The position numbers were made by a program, and so were the translations under genes. Positions 48,301 to 55,934 of a DNA stretch of 64,000 nt are shown here, piece after piece. Source of the stretch: Pseudomonas fluorescens (GTDB lineage: Bacteria; Pseudomonadota; Gammaproteobacteria; Pseudomonadales; Pseudomonadaceae); assembly GCF_902497785.1 (NCBI RefSeq), contig NZ_CABVHK010000020.1, forward strand, positions 62,001 through 126,000, given 5' to 3'. The notes beneath the pieces are model-generated. The model ran no database searches, was not told the DNA's origin, and saw only the letters and a list, made by a program, of their open reading frames with translations. Every line of letters starts with the position of its first letter. Positions within the stretch are counted from its first letter, which is position 1.

Positions 48301-49029
48301 CTGATCCAGTTCATCGACCAGCACTTGCGTCGCCTGTTCTCCGCGCCCGTCAGCCAGCAGGCTGTTGAAGGCCAACTGGGCGAACTCGCGACGTTCAGCC
48401 GGTTGCACGCTCTCTCTTTTCAGGCGCAGATAGATATCCGCCGCCTGCCCCGGCTGCTCGGCCGCCAGATGCCATTGAGCGGCAGACTTCAGCGCCTCGG
48501 TGCGCAGCTTCGGGTCACGGTCAGCGATTTCTTCGTAAACGCTGGCCGCAATCGCCGGGGCCTGCAACGACAGCGCAAGGCGTGCCAGATTCTGCAACTG
48601 CGGCAGCGTCAATTGGCGGTGATCGAAGCTGTTCAGACGTGCCACCAAGGCCAGTCGCACGGCAGGATCTTCGTTGTTGATCGCCGCTAATGCATCCAGC
48701 TCAAGCCGGTAATACGCCTGCACGGCCAGCGCCGGATCGGGCCAGCTCTCCAGATACTGACGCGCCTTGGTGTAGTCGCCGAGACGAATCAACAGATCGA
48801 CCAATTGCAGACGCAAGTGATCGTCAGCCGGATGCGCCGCCAGCAACAACTCGGCATAGTTGGCCGACACGGCATCCGGCTCGCGACCATCAGGCTGGAA
48901 CACTTCTTCACGCTGGAAAGTGGCCCAGAGCAGCCCGCCGACCGCGACCGCGACCGCCGCTAAAGCCCAGGGATTGAGCAACCGGCTGTTTTTGGCAGCA
49001 GGGGATTTAGTTGCAGAGGAGTTGGGCAT
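45388..49029 (-). CDS. pelB: Pel outer-membrane porin/TPR protein PelB
   Basis: 1213 residues. N-terminal membrane anchor (WALAAVAVAVGGLLWATF), a very long TPR-rich helical middle (LAWTRLLQNLENTGQFAKK; AERLYLLGLSHYPNDNLFRE), and a C-terminal beta-barrel of about 350 residues ending in TLGVSYGVRFGR with terminal aromatic/Arg typical of outer-membrane insertion. The TPR part binds PelA, and the barrel exports the polymer. The start overlaps the end of pelA. Confidence 0.96.
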   Translation of the reverse strand: MPNSSATKSPAAKNSRLLNPWALAAVAVAVGGLLWATFQREEVFQPDGREPDAVSANYAELLLAAHPADDHLRLQLVDLLIRLGDYTKARQYLESWPDPALAVQAYYRLELDALAAINNEDPAVRLALVARLNSFDHRQLTLPQLQNLARLALSLQAPAIAASVYEEIADRDPKLRTEALKSAAQWHLAAEQPGQAADIYLRLKRESVQPAERREFAQLAFNSLLADGRGEQATQVLVDELDQLNNPEADSAWLEQGVDVAVGNKRFDLAELFLKQWRVLQPDNTQLLRKELSLRLALSDLNGAWESGQQLLVSFPEEQPLLEQMAHLGEWRGDNRAALDYWIRLLKLNETAPVREHAWRLASQEFDFDRSIPLLEEIMDQRALTDIELDALIYGHESRGTPQQAETWLRTYLRKYPAHHLAWTRLLQNLENTGQFAKKTEVYQDMSKRFTLTSAERVEWAHTYLLLFENQAAWDVVKVNDPGISDEGYWRVRAFLAWELELDEELQVSMEKLLTLKGALDSNEETQLISSYRLGNPRRAMQLTIASWERTRSPLRLVDALLMAQELEDWPQVEALLKDAGQNPEIDEQAQVLAVRAALAVQQGQYAEAERLYLLGLSHYPNDNLFRERLMWLYVDQGNTAALKPLLTQWRGQARNDQVLWLPFASASQLFGRDTEALAWYRLYLKNNPQDWLVQAAYADALYSAGYQDAAQRLRLKLLRSPEGENLQPSSQRYATWLRLMASSYSPRAAQREVLKWKDGSPAMLQLWFERLLARLDATNQESQKDEWLAWARSQGLKVERYEQIQQALRSRNKAQVETLLASSDLNPAQRAQALNRLGRIGEALDVSLSALGDDQPSEVREQLRTQAVEIHERTPQGAQLSWQEQGFGGVDFNAPRLQIAHNLGDHWYADLELEQGSYSGDEIVSSKLGEERNAALTLQRSVENGSYKLFADTSQRKDDNRNGLGLSRTWQLGVSDELETGVDWHRKSEDSGLMRAFGQQDSVWLGGRHSLTARDQFSWEVAQRSFSTRGGDSLGDGHALKMELNHTLEFAGPNWTVRSGVDYQKNQVKNRTLDSLSSNNGGAIKRLAPPEPEIDEDTGLPLPIDPLDIETVTAADLLQSRYGQLYVGSSWRRGLPGALVRTHPQYTWLVDVTAGWQWTDQTFNYGINTGIGIELLGDDELALTLGYQSAPQGGDGKSGGTLGVSYGVRFGR

Positions 49030-51817
49030 TACTCACCTGCTTCATTGGCAATTGAAAAGTCCACAAACCGGCGGAGGCTTTGCCGGCAAAACGCTGCCCG
49101 TCCACTTCCACGCGACAAGCGCTCGAGGAACGAACCGAGAAGCTCAGGTCGAACTCGCCGGCAAACGAAAAACTCACGCGCCGATCATCCAGATACTGCC
49201 AGTCCACCAACGGCAGATTGGCCTCTTCCAGCGCAGGGCGGTCATCGCGGTCCGCACGCAACACCAGCAGCGCACGGTCACTGCTCAGATGCACATAGCG
49301 TCCCTGGGGCAAGTCACGCACCCCGGCGACACCTTGCGAACGCCGCAGGTCCGGCCAGCCCATTTGTGGGTCAAGCCGCACGGTGCGCAACGCATCCATG
49401 CCGCGAACCTGCCAGTTGCCGTCGGCGGTGCGCGCCAGACTTGATTGATACAGCCCGTGCAAACGGTCGAGGTAATCGCTCATCCACAACGACATCGGCT
49501 GCTGATCTTTCATGAACGCGTAGATGTCGTTCATGGCTTTGATCGAGGCCTGCTTGGTTCCCGAATAGAAGTGGTAGTAGAGGTGCAAACCGCGCAGGCG
49601 ACGCGGGCTGTCGGTCAGTTCAAAGGTTTCGATCACTTCGCGAAAACCGTAGTACGGGCCTTTCCAGAGATTGGTGTAGACGTTCTCGTTGATGATCGGC
49701 GCGTAGTACTGCAAGCCACCTTCAGTGGGACGCAACAATGGATACAGCCCGGTCAGCGATGGCTTGGCCTTGGTCAGCATGGTCGACGCGCCGTTGACGT
49801 TTTTCAGGCCCGCGTCGTAGGCCAGTTTGATCGTGGCCGCCGACGGCAAGGCATCACCCGGCCAGAAGACCATCTTCACCGGTTTTTCCGGGGTGGTCAG
49901 ACGTTGGTTGATGTAGTCGCGCGAGCCGAAGATCTCGCGGCGAAAATCAATGGTGTCGTAACCCGGAATAGCCATTTTCAAGCCGTACTCCGGGTTGAAG
50001 TCTTCCCTTTTCTGCGCTTGTTCCGGCTGCATGAAAAACGGATGGCTGAAGGTGTGCGTGGCGACTTCGACTTTAGGGTTGGCGAACAAATCACGGGCGA
50101 TAGGCTCCAGTTCGCGAGCCAGGTGCGGGAACATGCCACGCGGCGAAATCTCCCCCTCGATCACCGATACCGAGGTCAGAAACGGGTTGGGCCGAATGAA
50201 GTCGTCGAGCACCTGCTTGCCGGCGTACGGCGAACCCCGCACTTCGGCGCGCGAAGGGAAACCATCGCCGTCGATATGCACCGTCGCGATTCGCCGACCG
50301 TTTTCGGTGGTGGTGTCCGGACGTGGCTGCGCCGGCAAGTGCAAGGCCGCTTGAAGGAACGCGAACGGGTCGATGATCCAGCGGCTGCGCTCGCTGTTGG
50401 TCTCGAGCACGTAAGGCGAAAGGGCCAGGCCGCCCCACTCGCCAACCGCTACCGGGGCGAAGGTCTGGCCGTTTTTGCCGGTCAACAACAGTGCGGCCTT
50501 AGGGCCTTCGGGCAGCACGGAAATCGCGCTCAGGTCACGGGACCGCGGCTGCACCGGCGCTTCAAACGCGCCGATCAACGCCTTGTCCTGGTGAGTGATG
50601 GTCAAGGCTTGAGTGCCCGAAGCCGTAGACAGATTCAGCCCCAAACGCTTGAGCAACACTTTGTCTTCAGTCGGTAAACTGGCGAAAAACACCAGCGGCA
50701 CTTTTTCGTCGAGGCGCTTGTTGAGCCAACGGTTAAACCGCGCACTGTCCTGCGGAGTGCCGCTGGCCATCCAGGTAATGATGCCCGCGTACAAACCGCT
50801 GAAACGATGCTCCGGCAAGCTGTCCACGGCCAGGTAATCAACCCGGTAGCCGAGGTATTCCAGCAGGCCGCCGAGCATGGTGTGACCGGCGTTGCTGGTC
50901 AGTTCATCTTCACGCGGGTCGTAGATCATCGCGATGCGGCGCGGCTGGATTTCGACGTTGCTGATACCCATCGAGTCCAGTTCCGGCGTGCCAATGAAGG
51001 GAATGAAACCTTCATCGCGCAGACGCTTGGCCAGCGTCCGCGCTTCTTCACGGCGCTCTGGCGGCAGGTAGTCGATGGCCACCAACGGAATGCCTTTGGC
51101 ACGCACCGGTTGCAGCTCGCCCAGCAACCACTGGCGATCCGTTTCCGGGACCGGCCGATAACGCTTGGAGGCTGGGTCCCAGCCGGCGTAAAGGGATTCG
51201 AAAGCCACCGCGGCCGCCACGCCCTCCAGTTCGGGCAACACTTCAAAACCACGATTGAAAAACAGTTTCAGCGTTGGCTGGCGACTGTGCAGTTCGCGCA
51301 GGAAACTGGCGAGGGCCACGCGCTGAGCCTCCTGCGCGCCTTCCGGCAACAGCTGAAAACTGTCGAGGGTGTCGAGAAACAGACCGGCATACCCTTCGGC
51401 CTGCAACGCCTTGGCGCGCTCGAGCAGATGTTCGCGCCAGGCCGGTGCCGTGAGGTCCATCACCTGGCTGTTCCACGAGTCGTTTCGCACCGGAGAAACC
51501 GCTTTACTCAGCCCGGCCTTGGCGATGTCAGCCTTGTTGCCGTCGAACTCCCCCACCGACACATACGCAAACGGCTGGCTGCCCAGCTTGCGCAGGGTTT
51601 TGACATCGCCGGGTGTCATGTGGCCGGGCTCGACCACGGCCCAGTCGAACTGCGACAGTTCGGAAAGAGGTGGCTCGTCGGCATACCAAAAGGTCACGCT
51701 GGTAGGGGCTGGCAATGCGGCTGCCTGCACGGCTGGCCCGCTGACACACAGCGCCAACGCAGCAATCAGTCGCTTGGCGACCGAGCGGACACGCGTCCTG
51801 CGAAAAACAATTTCCAT
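49007..51817 (-). CDS. pelA: Pel deacetylase/hydrolase PelA
   Basis: 936 residues with a signal peptide (AKRLIAALALCVSGPAVQAA). The N-terminal glycoside hydrolase domain (about 45-290; VTFWYADEPPLSELSQFDW, AGLFLDTLDSF) cleaves Pel. Then comes a reductase-like middle and a carbohydrate deacetylase domain with IATVHIDGDGFPSRAEV and the metal-binding ATHTFSHPF. The domain order and length match P. aeruginosa PelA. It deacetylates GalNAc residues in the periplasm and is needed for export. Confidence 0.96.
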   Translation of the reverse strand: MEIVFRRTRVRSVAKRLIAALALCVSGPAVQAAALPAPTSVTFWYADEPPLSELSQFDWAVVEPGHMTPGDVKTLRKLGSQPFAYVSVGEFDGNKADIAKAGLSKAVSPVRNDSWNSQVMDLTAPAWREHLLERAKALQAEGYAGLFLDTLDSFQLLPEGAQEAQRVALASFLRELHSRQPTLKLFFNRGFEVLPELEGVAAAVAFESLYAGWDPASKRYRPVPETDRQWLLGELQPVRAKGIPLVAIDYLPPERREEARTLAKRLRDEGFIPFIGTPELDSMGISNVEIQPRRIAMIYDPREDELTSNAGHTMLGGLLEYLGYRVDYLAVDSLPEHRFSGLYAGIITWMASGTPQDSARFNRWLNKRLDEKVPLVFFASLPTEDKVLLKRLGLNLSTASGTQALTITHQDKALIGAFEAPVQPRSRDLSAISVLPEGPKAALLLTGKNGQTFAPVAVGEWGGLALSPYVLETNSERSRWIIDPFAFLQAALHLPAQPRPDTTTENGRRIATVHIDGDGFPSRAEVRGSPYAGKQVLDDFIRPNPFLTSVSVIEGEISPRGMFPHLARELEPIARDLFANPKVEVATHTFSHPFFMQPEQAQKREDFNPEYGLKMAIPGYDTIDFRREIFGSRDYINQRLTTPEKPVKMVFWPGDALPSAATIKLAYDAGLKNVNGASTMLTKAKPSLTGLYPLLRPTEGGLQYYAPIINENVYTNLWKGPYYGFREVIETFELTDSPRRLRGLHLYYHFYSGTKQASIKAMNDIYAFMKDQQPMSLWMSDYLDRLHGLYQSSLARTADGNWQVRGMDALRTVRLDPQMGWPDLRRSQGVAGVRDLPQGRYVHLSSDRALLVLRADRDDRPALEEANLPLVDWQYLDDRRVSFSFAGEFDLSFSVRSSSACRVEVDGQRFAGKASAGLWTFQLPMKQVSNAQLLCN

Positions 51818-51879
51818 AACTCACTCTTGAAAGGAACTGAACCGGAGCTGCCTGAACACCGAAGGGTGAAACCGGCGGA

Positions 51880-52812
51880 TTACAAACTGCGCAAAAGCGC
51901 TGCGAGACCGTCGCCAATGGAGGTCGGTGCCGGGAGCGTGAAACGCTCGAGCAGGCGAGTATTGTTGGCGCGCGAATGGCGAATATCGCCCTGGCGCTGC
52001 GCCTGATAAGTCACCGTCAAAGGGCTGCCGGTGGCGTTCCCCAGTTCAGTGATCAGGTCGTTGAGGCTGGTGGAACGACTGAGCCCGACATTCACCGCAC
52101 CGGGTGTGGGCTCACGCGCTTCCACGGCCTGGACCAGAATGCTCACCAGGTCTTGCACGTAAACGAAGTCGCGGGTCTGTTCGCCGTCGCCGAAAATCGC
52201 CACCGGCTGTTGCGCCATCGCCCGTTCGGTGAAGATGCTGATCACGCCGGAGTACGGCGAGGACGGATCCTGACGCGGGCCGAAGATATTGAAAAAGCGC
52301 AGGATCACCGGTTCCAGAGCGTGCTCGCGGCGATAGAAATCCAGGTAATGCTCACTGGACAACTTGTCGCTGGCATACGGCGTCAAGGGCGACTTGGGGG
52401 TGTCCTCATCGATTGCCGAACCTTCGCCGTTGTTACCGTAGATGGCCGCGCTGGAAGCAAAAACCACACGCTTGATCCCGGCCTTCAACATTTGCTCGCA
52501 CACGTTGAGCGTGCCGACGAAATTACTTTGATGGGTGCCGACCGGATCATCCACCGACGCTTGCACCGATGCCACGGCCGCCAAATGCACAACCGCGCTG
52601 CAATCACGCATGGCCTGCTCGACGACAGCACTGTCGGCGACATCGCCAACCACCAGGTTCAGGTTGGCATTTGCAACCGGCAGATTACCGACCTTACCGG
52701 TCGACAAATTGTCCAGCACACGCACTTTGTAGCCTTTGCCCAACAGCGCTTCTACAAGGTGTGAACCAATGAAACCTGCCCCGCCGGTAACCAGTATTCG
52801 CCCATCAAACAT
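51880..52812 (-). CDS. pelX: UDP-GlcNAc C4-epimerase PelX
   Basis: 310 residues started at MFDGRILVTGGAGFIGSHLV behind AGGAAGAATCTTCA; codons from 52836 add only eight residues. An extended SDR fold with the NAD-binding GGAGFIG and catalytic Y-x-x-x-K in TPYASDKLSSEHYL. An epimerase directly upstream of pelA was characterised in P. protegens as PelX, making UDP-GalNAc for Pel. Here it heads the operon, 62 bases before pelA, which supports the same role. P. aeruginosa lacks it and uses another epimerase. Confidence 0.9.
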   Translation of the reverse strand: MFDGRILVTGGAGFIGSHLVEALLGKGYKVRVLDNLSTGKVGNLPVANANLNLVVGDVADSAVVEQAMRDCSAVVHLAAVASVQASVDDPVGTHQSNFVGTLNVCEQMLKAGIKRVVFASSAAIYGNNGEGSAIDEDTPKSPLTPYASDKLSSEHYLDFYRREHALEPVILRFFNIFGPRQDPSSPYSGVISIFTERAMAQQPVAIFGDGEQTRDFVYVQDLVSILVQAVEAREPTPGAVNVGLSRSTSLNDLITELGNATGSPLTVTYQAQRQGDIRHSRANNTRLLERFTLPAPTSIGDGLAALLRSL

Positions 52813-52880
52813 TGAAGATTCTTCCTGAAGATTCATGCGGATACTGCGTGTGGAAATCCGCTAAACAGTGGCTCTGCAGA

Positions 52881-52904
52881 CATGAACCTGATTGGAGGTT
52901 CATG
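52881..52904 (-). promoter_or_regulatory. Perfect hairpin in the pel leader
   Basis: CATGAACCT-gattgg-AGGTTCATG, 9-bp arms, about 70 bases upstream of pelX and inside the predicted 5' leader. It could be a leader RNA hairpin or a DNA operator. The loop has no GGA on the transcribed strand, so it is not an obvious RsmA site. Confidence 0.55.
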
Positions 52905-53017
52905 CCACGAGCCGAGGGCACGACATCGCCCCAAATCCCCGAAGGTTGAAAATGACGGGCCGAACTCACGCTATCGATATGTCGTTTTTATGGCGGTAAG
53001 CCATCAGAGCGGCGGCG

Positions 53018-53055
53018 ATGATGGGAGATCGATGGGAAACTGTCAATAGTTTGTC
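53018..53055 (-). promoter_or_regulatory. Pel promoter with FleQ-like box
   Basis: Minus strand: TTGACA (53046-53041), 17-base spacer, CATCAT (53023-53018), predicted start about 53011, giving a leader of roughly 200 nt before pelX. Overlapping the -35, GTCAAT-AG-TTTGTC (53042-53055) resembles the FleQ consensus (GTCaNTAAATTGAC). In P. aeruginosa FleQ represses and, with c-di-GMP and FleN, activates pel. Match judged by eye. Confidence 0.5.
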
Positions 53056-53568
53056 TTGATTGTCGCGACTGATCGGTCGCGGATACAAAATCGCCATTTA
53101 TTTGACGACCGATATCAGCAATCGATCGAATTTTGTTCATCTGCGGACCACCGAAAAAGGTCCAACGATGGCAATCAGACGTTGATAGCGGGGTGGAATG
53201 AGGTCTTGGTTGGACCGATTCGGGAAGGACAGCTTGAGACTTCAGGTGCACACAGCTCTACAGAAAGTTTCGCTTTGTGTAACTTACTGTTGAGCCAATC
53301 AGAAAATTTAGGACCTTTCTACTGGCACTATCCAAAAGTCAGAACAAAAGGCTCTGCGGTCTTTTTAATTGCGGCCACTATGTGGGGCGCCTTCTCTCGA
53401 TGCTGGGGATAACGCTCAATCACGACTTCAAGCGCCGCCAATATGTTTTGTTTTCGCCCTGTTGGGCTGAGCATCTGCGCCGTAGCGAAAAACAAAATCT
53501 GCCGAGCTGTTATGGATCCGCCCGCTATAGCCTTCAGGGGTATTGACGACGAGTGAGGTCATTTTCAT

Positions 53569-53817
53569 TCAGAACAACTCCCCAAGTTCTTCCAGAGTCG
53601 GCATGGCCGCTGGAACAATAGCGACCTCACAATCCAGAGCACCTATTACCCGCGCGTAAGCCATCATGCTCACACTTGGGTCGCCTTTCTCAACGGCGAT
53701 CACTTTCTGCCGCGTCACCCCGGCGAGATCTGCCAGCTGTGCTTGGGTGAGGCCACGATTTGTACGCTTTTCACGTACTTGCTTGGCAAGTCGAAAGATC
53801 AGAAGAGAATGGTCCAT
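53569..53817 (-). CDS. XRE-family helix-turn-helix regulator
   Basis: 82 residues. The Cro/C1-type HTH spans about 12-65: LTQAQLADLAGVTRQKVIAV, EKGDPSVSMMAYARVIGAL. Its size and C-terminus (MPTLEELGELF) are like antitoxin-type or HipB-like XRE proteins, but no toxin gene is adjacent. A perfect inverted repeat lies 15 bases before the start, suggesting autoregulation. Orphan regulator, target unknown. Confidence 0.88.
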   Translation of the reverse strand: MDHSLLIFRLAKQVREKRTNRGLTQAQLADLAGVTRQKVIAVEKGDPSVSMMAYARVIGALDCEVAIVPAAMPTLEELGELF

Positions 53818-53831
53818 GTTCAGCTACCGTA

Positions 53832-53849
53832 ACATTTGTAGATAAATGT
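53832..53849. promoter_or_regulatory. Candidate operator of the XRE regulator
   Basis: ACATTT-gtagat-AAATGT, a perfect 6-6 inverted repeat 15 bases upstream of the XRE start codon. Size and spacing fit a Cro-type dimer site. Confidence 0.6.
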
Positions 53850-53892
53850 ATGGGATACGTAACACTATTGCCAATCCAGATACCTGTTACTT

Positions 53893-54050
53893 CTACCCTC
53901 TCTTCGCCGGAGCGGCGAGCGAAGGAACCGAGCTTACAGTGCGATTTGCAGATGAATTTTTCTTCACCCCACCCTGCCCCGGCAACCGGTACATTGCCCT
54001 CGCTCATTCAAGAAACTATGGTTTGCCCGCCCTGGCGCGGGCTTTTTTTT
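53893..54050 (+). ncRNA. Candidate small RNA with intrinsic terminator
   Basis: GCCCGC-cctggc-GCGGGC (54025-54042) followed by eight T residues is a strong plus-strand terminator. No plus-strand protein gene precedes it; the neighbours on both sides are on the minus strand. CTACCCT at 53893-53899 could be a -10, giving a transcript of about 145 nt. The sequence CACCCTGCCCCGGCAACCGG upstream of the terminator looks like a single-stranded C-rich seed region. The RNA is inferred; only the terminator is plain. Confidence 0.45.
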
Positions 54051-54054
54051 GCCT

Positions 54055-54882
54055 TCAGGAAAGGCTCGGGTTTTGAACCAACGTTGCCGATTCGTCCTGT
54101 TTCTGCACAACGGGTAATTCCAGCCGCGCTCGCCCGTAAAACGCCAGCGCTGTCAGCAAACACGCCAGCCACACAAAGATCCCGGCCCAGAAGGTGTGGG
54201 ACATGTAGTGCCAGCCCTGCATAACCCGCGTCGTGCCGTAGACAAACCCGAGCAGCAGCGAGCCAAACATCAGCGCTTTCGAATAGCGCCAGCGATACCG
54301 ACGCGCCACGAAATACAGGGCGAGCATGGTGAATCCACCTGATGCGTGGCCACCCGGCCAGCAGCGGCCATCACCGGCTTCTTTGAACAGTTGGAAATTG
54401 TTGTACCACTCCATATGAGCGATTTTCCCACCGTAGAGGGTCGTTTCAATCGGGCAGTACACGCTGGTGTTCGACTTCAGGAAGTGAATCACGCCGGTTG
54501 AAATGGCAAACGCGAACACCACAAACAGAAAATCCCGGCGATGCTCGTTGGCAAATCGCAGTACCGGTGCGGCTTTGCTGCGCTCCAGAAAACGGCCGAG
54601 GCGCGGATGTTTTTGCGGGTTGATCAGTGGCCAGACAAACGAAAGCATGGCGCCGATCAGGGCGATTTCAGCGGTCCAGTTCGGAATGATGCGCGCCCAC
54701 TTGTGCGTGAGCTTTTCAAAGAAGTGAACCTGGTCGAGCGGAAAGGTCCGGGTGACCGGATCAAAAAACAGATTGCTGAACGCGATGTCGATGTGGGTCA
54801 TGTCGAACAGCAGGAAAACCATCGCCGCGCAGAACAGTGGAGTACCGAAATTCAAAGCGTAAAAGCGCATTGGGTTGTTCAT
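54055..54882 (-). CDS. PAP2-family membrane phosphatase
   Basis: 275 residues, started at MNNPMRFYALNFG; the ATG overlaps the stop of the upstream phosphatase gene. About six membrane helices. The three PAP2 motifs are visible: KSNTSVYCP (variant of KxxxxxxRP with Cys for Arg), WPGGHASGGF (PSGH-like) and TRVMQGWHYMSHTFWAG (R-x5-H-x3-[D/T]), the last lacking the usual Asp. Such enzymes remove phosphate from lipid A, undecaprenyl-PP or phosphatidate. The variant residues resemble lipid A-modifying members. Substrate unknown. Confidence 0.88.
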   Translation of the reverse strand: MNNPMRFYALNFGTPLFCAAMVFLLFDMTHIDIAFSNLFFDPVTRTFPLDQVHFFEKLTHKWARIIPNWTAEIALIGAMLSFVWPLINPQKHPRLGRFLERSKAAPVLRFANEHRRDFLFVVFAFAISTGVIHFLKSNTSVYCPIETTLYGGKIAHMEWYNNFQLFKEAGDGRCWPGGHASGGFTMLALYFVARRYRWRYSKALMFGSLLLGFVYGTTRVMQGWHYMSHTFWAGIFVWLACLLTALAFYGRARLELPVVQKQDESATLVQNPSLS

Positions 54883-55571
54883 TGAGTGGTCACCGAGCGC
54901 CAGTCGGAGGCTTCGATGAGGCCGAGCATTCGCGGTGCCTGGGATGATGCTGCGGAAACAAACAGCGACGCGCCATAGCCAGGCGTGGATGGGCGCAACT
55001 TCAGGTCTTTTTCCAGTTGCGCCATGCATTCGCTGTGGGTCACCAGAATCAGGTTGCGACCCGCCACCTTGTGCGCCAGCGCATCGCGCAGCATCGTGCC
55101 CTTGCAACTGATCAACCAGTCATCACCCGTGCTTACCTTGTTGAACATGTACCCGGCGGTCTGAGCGGTACGTATCATCGGGCTGTTGTAGATGTCAGCC
55201 TTGTCCAGACCCAGCTGTTCAAACCGCGCGCCGACACTCACTGCAACGCTGCGGGAACGATCAGTGATGCCGTCATTGCCTGTCAGGCACGCGGCTTTTG
55301 AGTGATCGCAACGCTCGACGTGACGTACGAGCACGATCATGTCGCCCCTGGCCCAACCGGAAAGCAGTGCCTGGGCGCCGGCGACATTGCCGTGCGCCAG
55401 ATCCGGCGCAACCGCGGGGCGCAACAGCCACACCGTCAACGGAATGACCAGCAGCGCCGAGGCCAGCACGACCGCACTGTTTTGATAACGGGCCCAGCGG
55501 CTCAGATCAATCGAGCGTTTAACCCCGAACAGACTCAGTCTCAATTCCACATCAGGCCGCCTCACCGGCAT
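54879..55571 (-). CDS. Membrane-anchored histidine phosphatase
   Basis: 230 residues. An N-terminal transmembrane anchor (VVLASALLVIPLTVWLL) precedes a histidine phosphatase (phosphoglycerate-mutase-like) domain: VRHVERCDH (R-H-x-E/x-R motif), NSPMIRTAQTA, VTHSEC with the second His. It resembles Ais/PmrG-type LPS core heptose phosphatases. Its end overlaps the PAP2 gene start, so the two form an operon and probably act together on phosphorylated envelope lipids. Confidence 0.82.
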   Translation of the reverse strand: MPVRRPDVELRLSLFGVKRSIDLSRWARYQNSAVVLASALLVIPLTVWLLRPAVAPDLAHGNVAGAQALLSGWARGDMIVLVRHVERCDHSKAACLTGNDGITDRSRSVAVSVGARFEQLGLDKADIYNSPMIRTAQTAGYMFNKVSTGDDWLISCKGTMLRDALAHKVAGRNLILVTHSECMAQLEKDLKLRPSTPGYGASLFVSAASSQAPRMLGLIEASDWRSVTTQ

Positions 55572-55662
55572 GCATCACGTTCATTCGATGCCGCGAGGGT
55601 AAAGAGGCTCGCGTCGCCTGCCGGTGAAACCCATGTGAAAAAAAGCTTAAAACGGACGCCGC

Positions 55663-55776
55663 TGTAGGAGCGAGCTTGCTCGCGAAGGACTCAACCGCGC
55701 CGCGTTTACTCAGACAACACGCGTTATCGTTAACCTCCATCGTCGGAACGCCGCCCGGAGCAAGCTCGCGCCTACA
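55663..55776. repeat. REPIN (GTAGGAGCGAGCTTGCTCGCGA type)
   Basis: Inverted arms TGTAGGAGCGAGCTTGCTCG (55663-) and GGAGCAAGCTCGCGCCTACA (55757-55776) separated by about 70 bases. It is imperfect but of the common fluorescent-pseudomonad REP family, and lies between divergent transcription units. Confidence 0.85.
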
Positions 55777-55934
55777 AAACGCCCGCAAAAACCTTGTTAC
55801 ACATAGCTCCGACTAAATCCTTTCAGCTCTCGCGATTGCTGCCGATACAGTCCTGCTACACACCCTTGGCTACCAAAAACAACAATCTTCCAGCCAACCG
55901 ACGACCCGATGCGCAACGTTCCTGGAGGAATTTG

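Larger units (their letters stand above)
52813..53568. other. Pel upstream region, 756 bases without a gene
   Basis: This stretch holds the pel promoter, a FleQ-like box, a leader hairpin and several short dyads (for example GCGAC-tgatcg-GTCGC at 53065-53080, just upstream of the -35). Between about 53100 and 53560 I see no convincing gene; an open frame at 53056-53412 has no family resemblance or ribosome-binding site. Confidence 0.6.

Noticed and set aside
49445..50677. 410-codon open frame on the plus strand
   Set aside because: Antisense to pelA; no domain, no ribosome-binding site.
53056..53412. 118-codon open frame upstream of pel
   Set aside because: No ribosome-binding site, no family resemblance, and it covers the predicted pel promoter.
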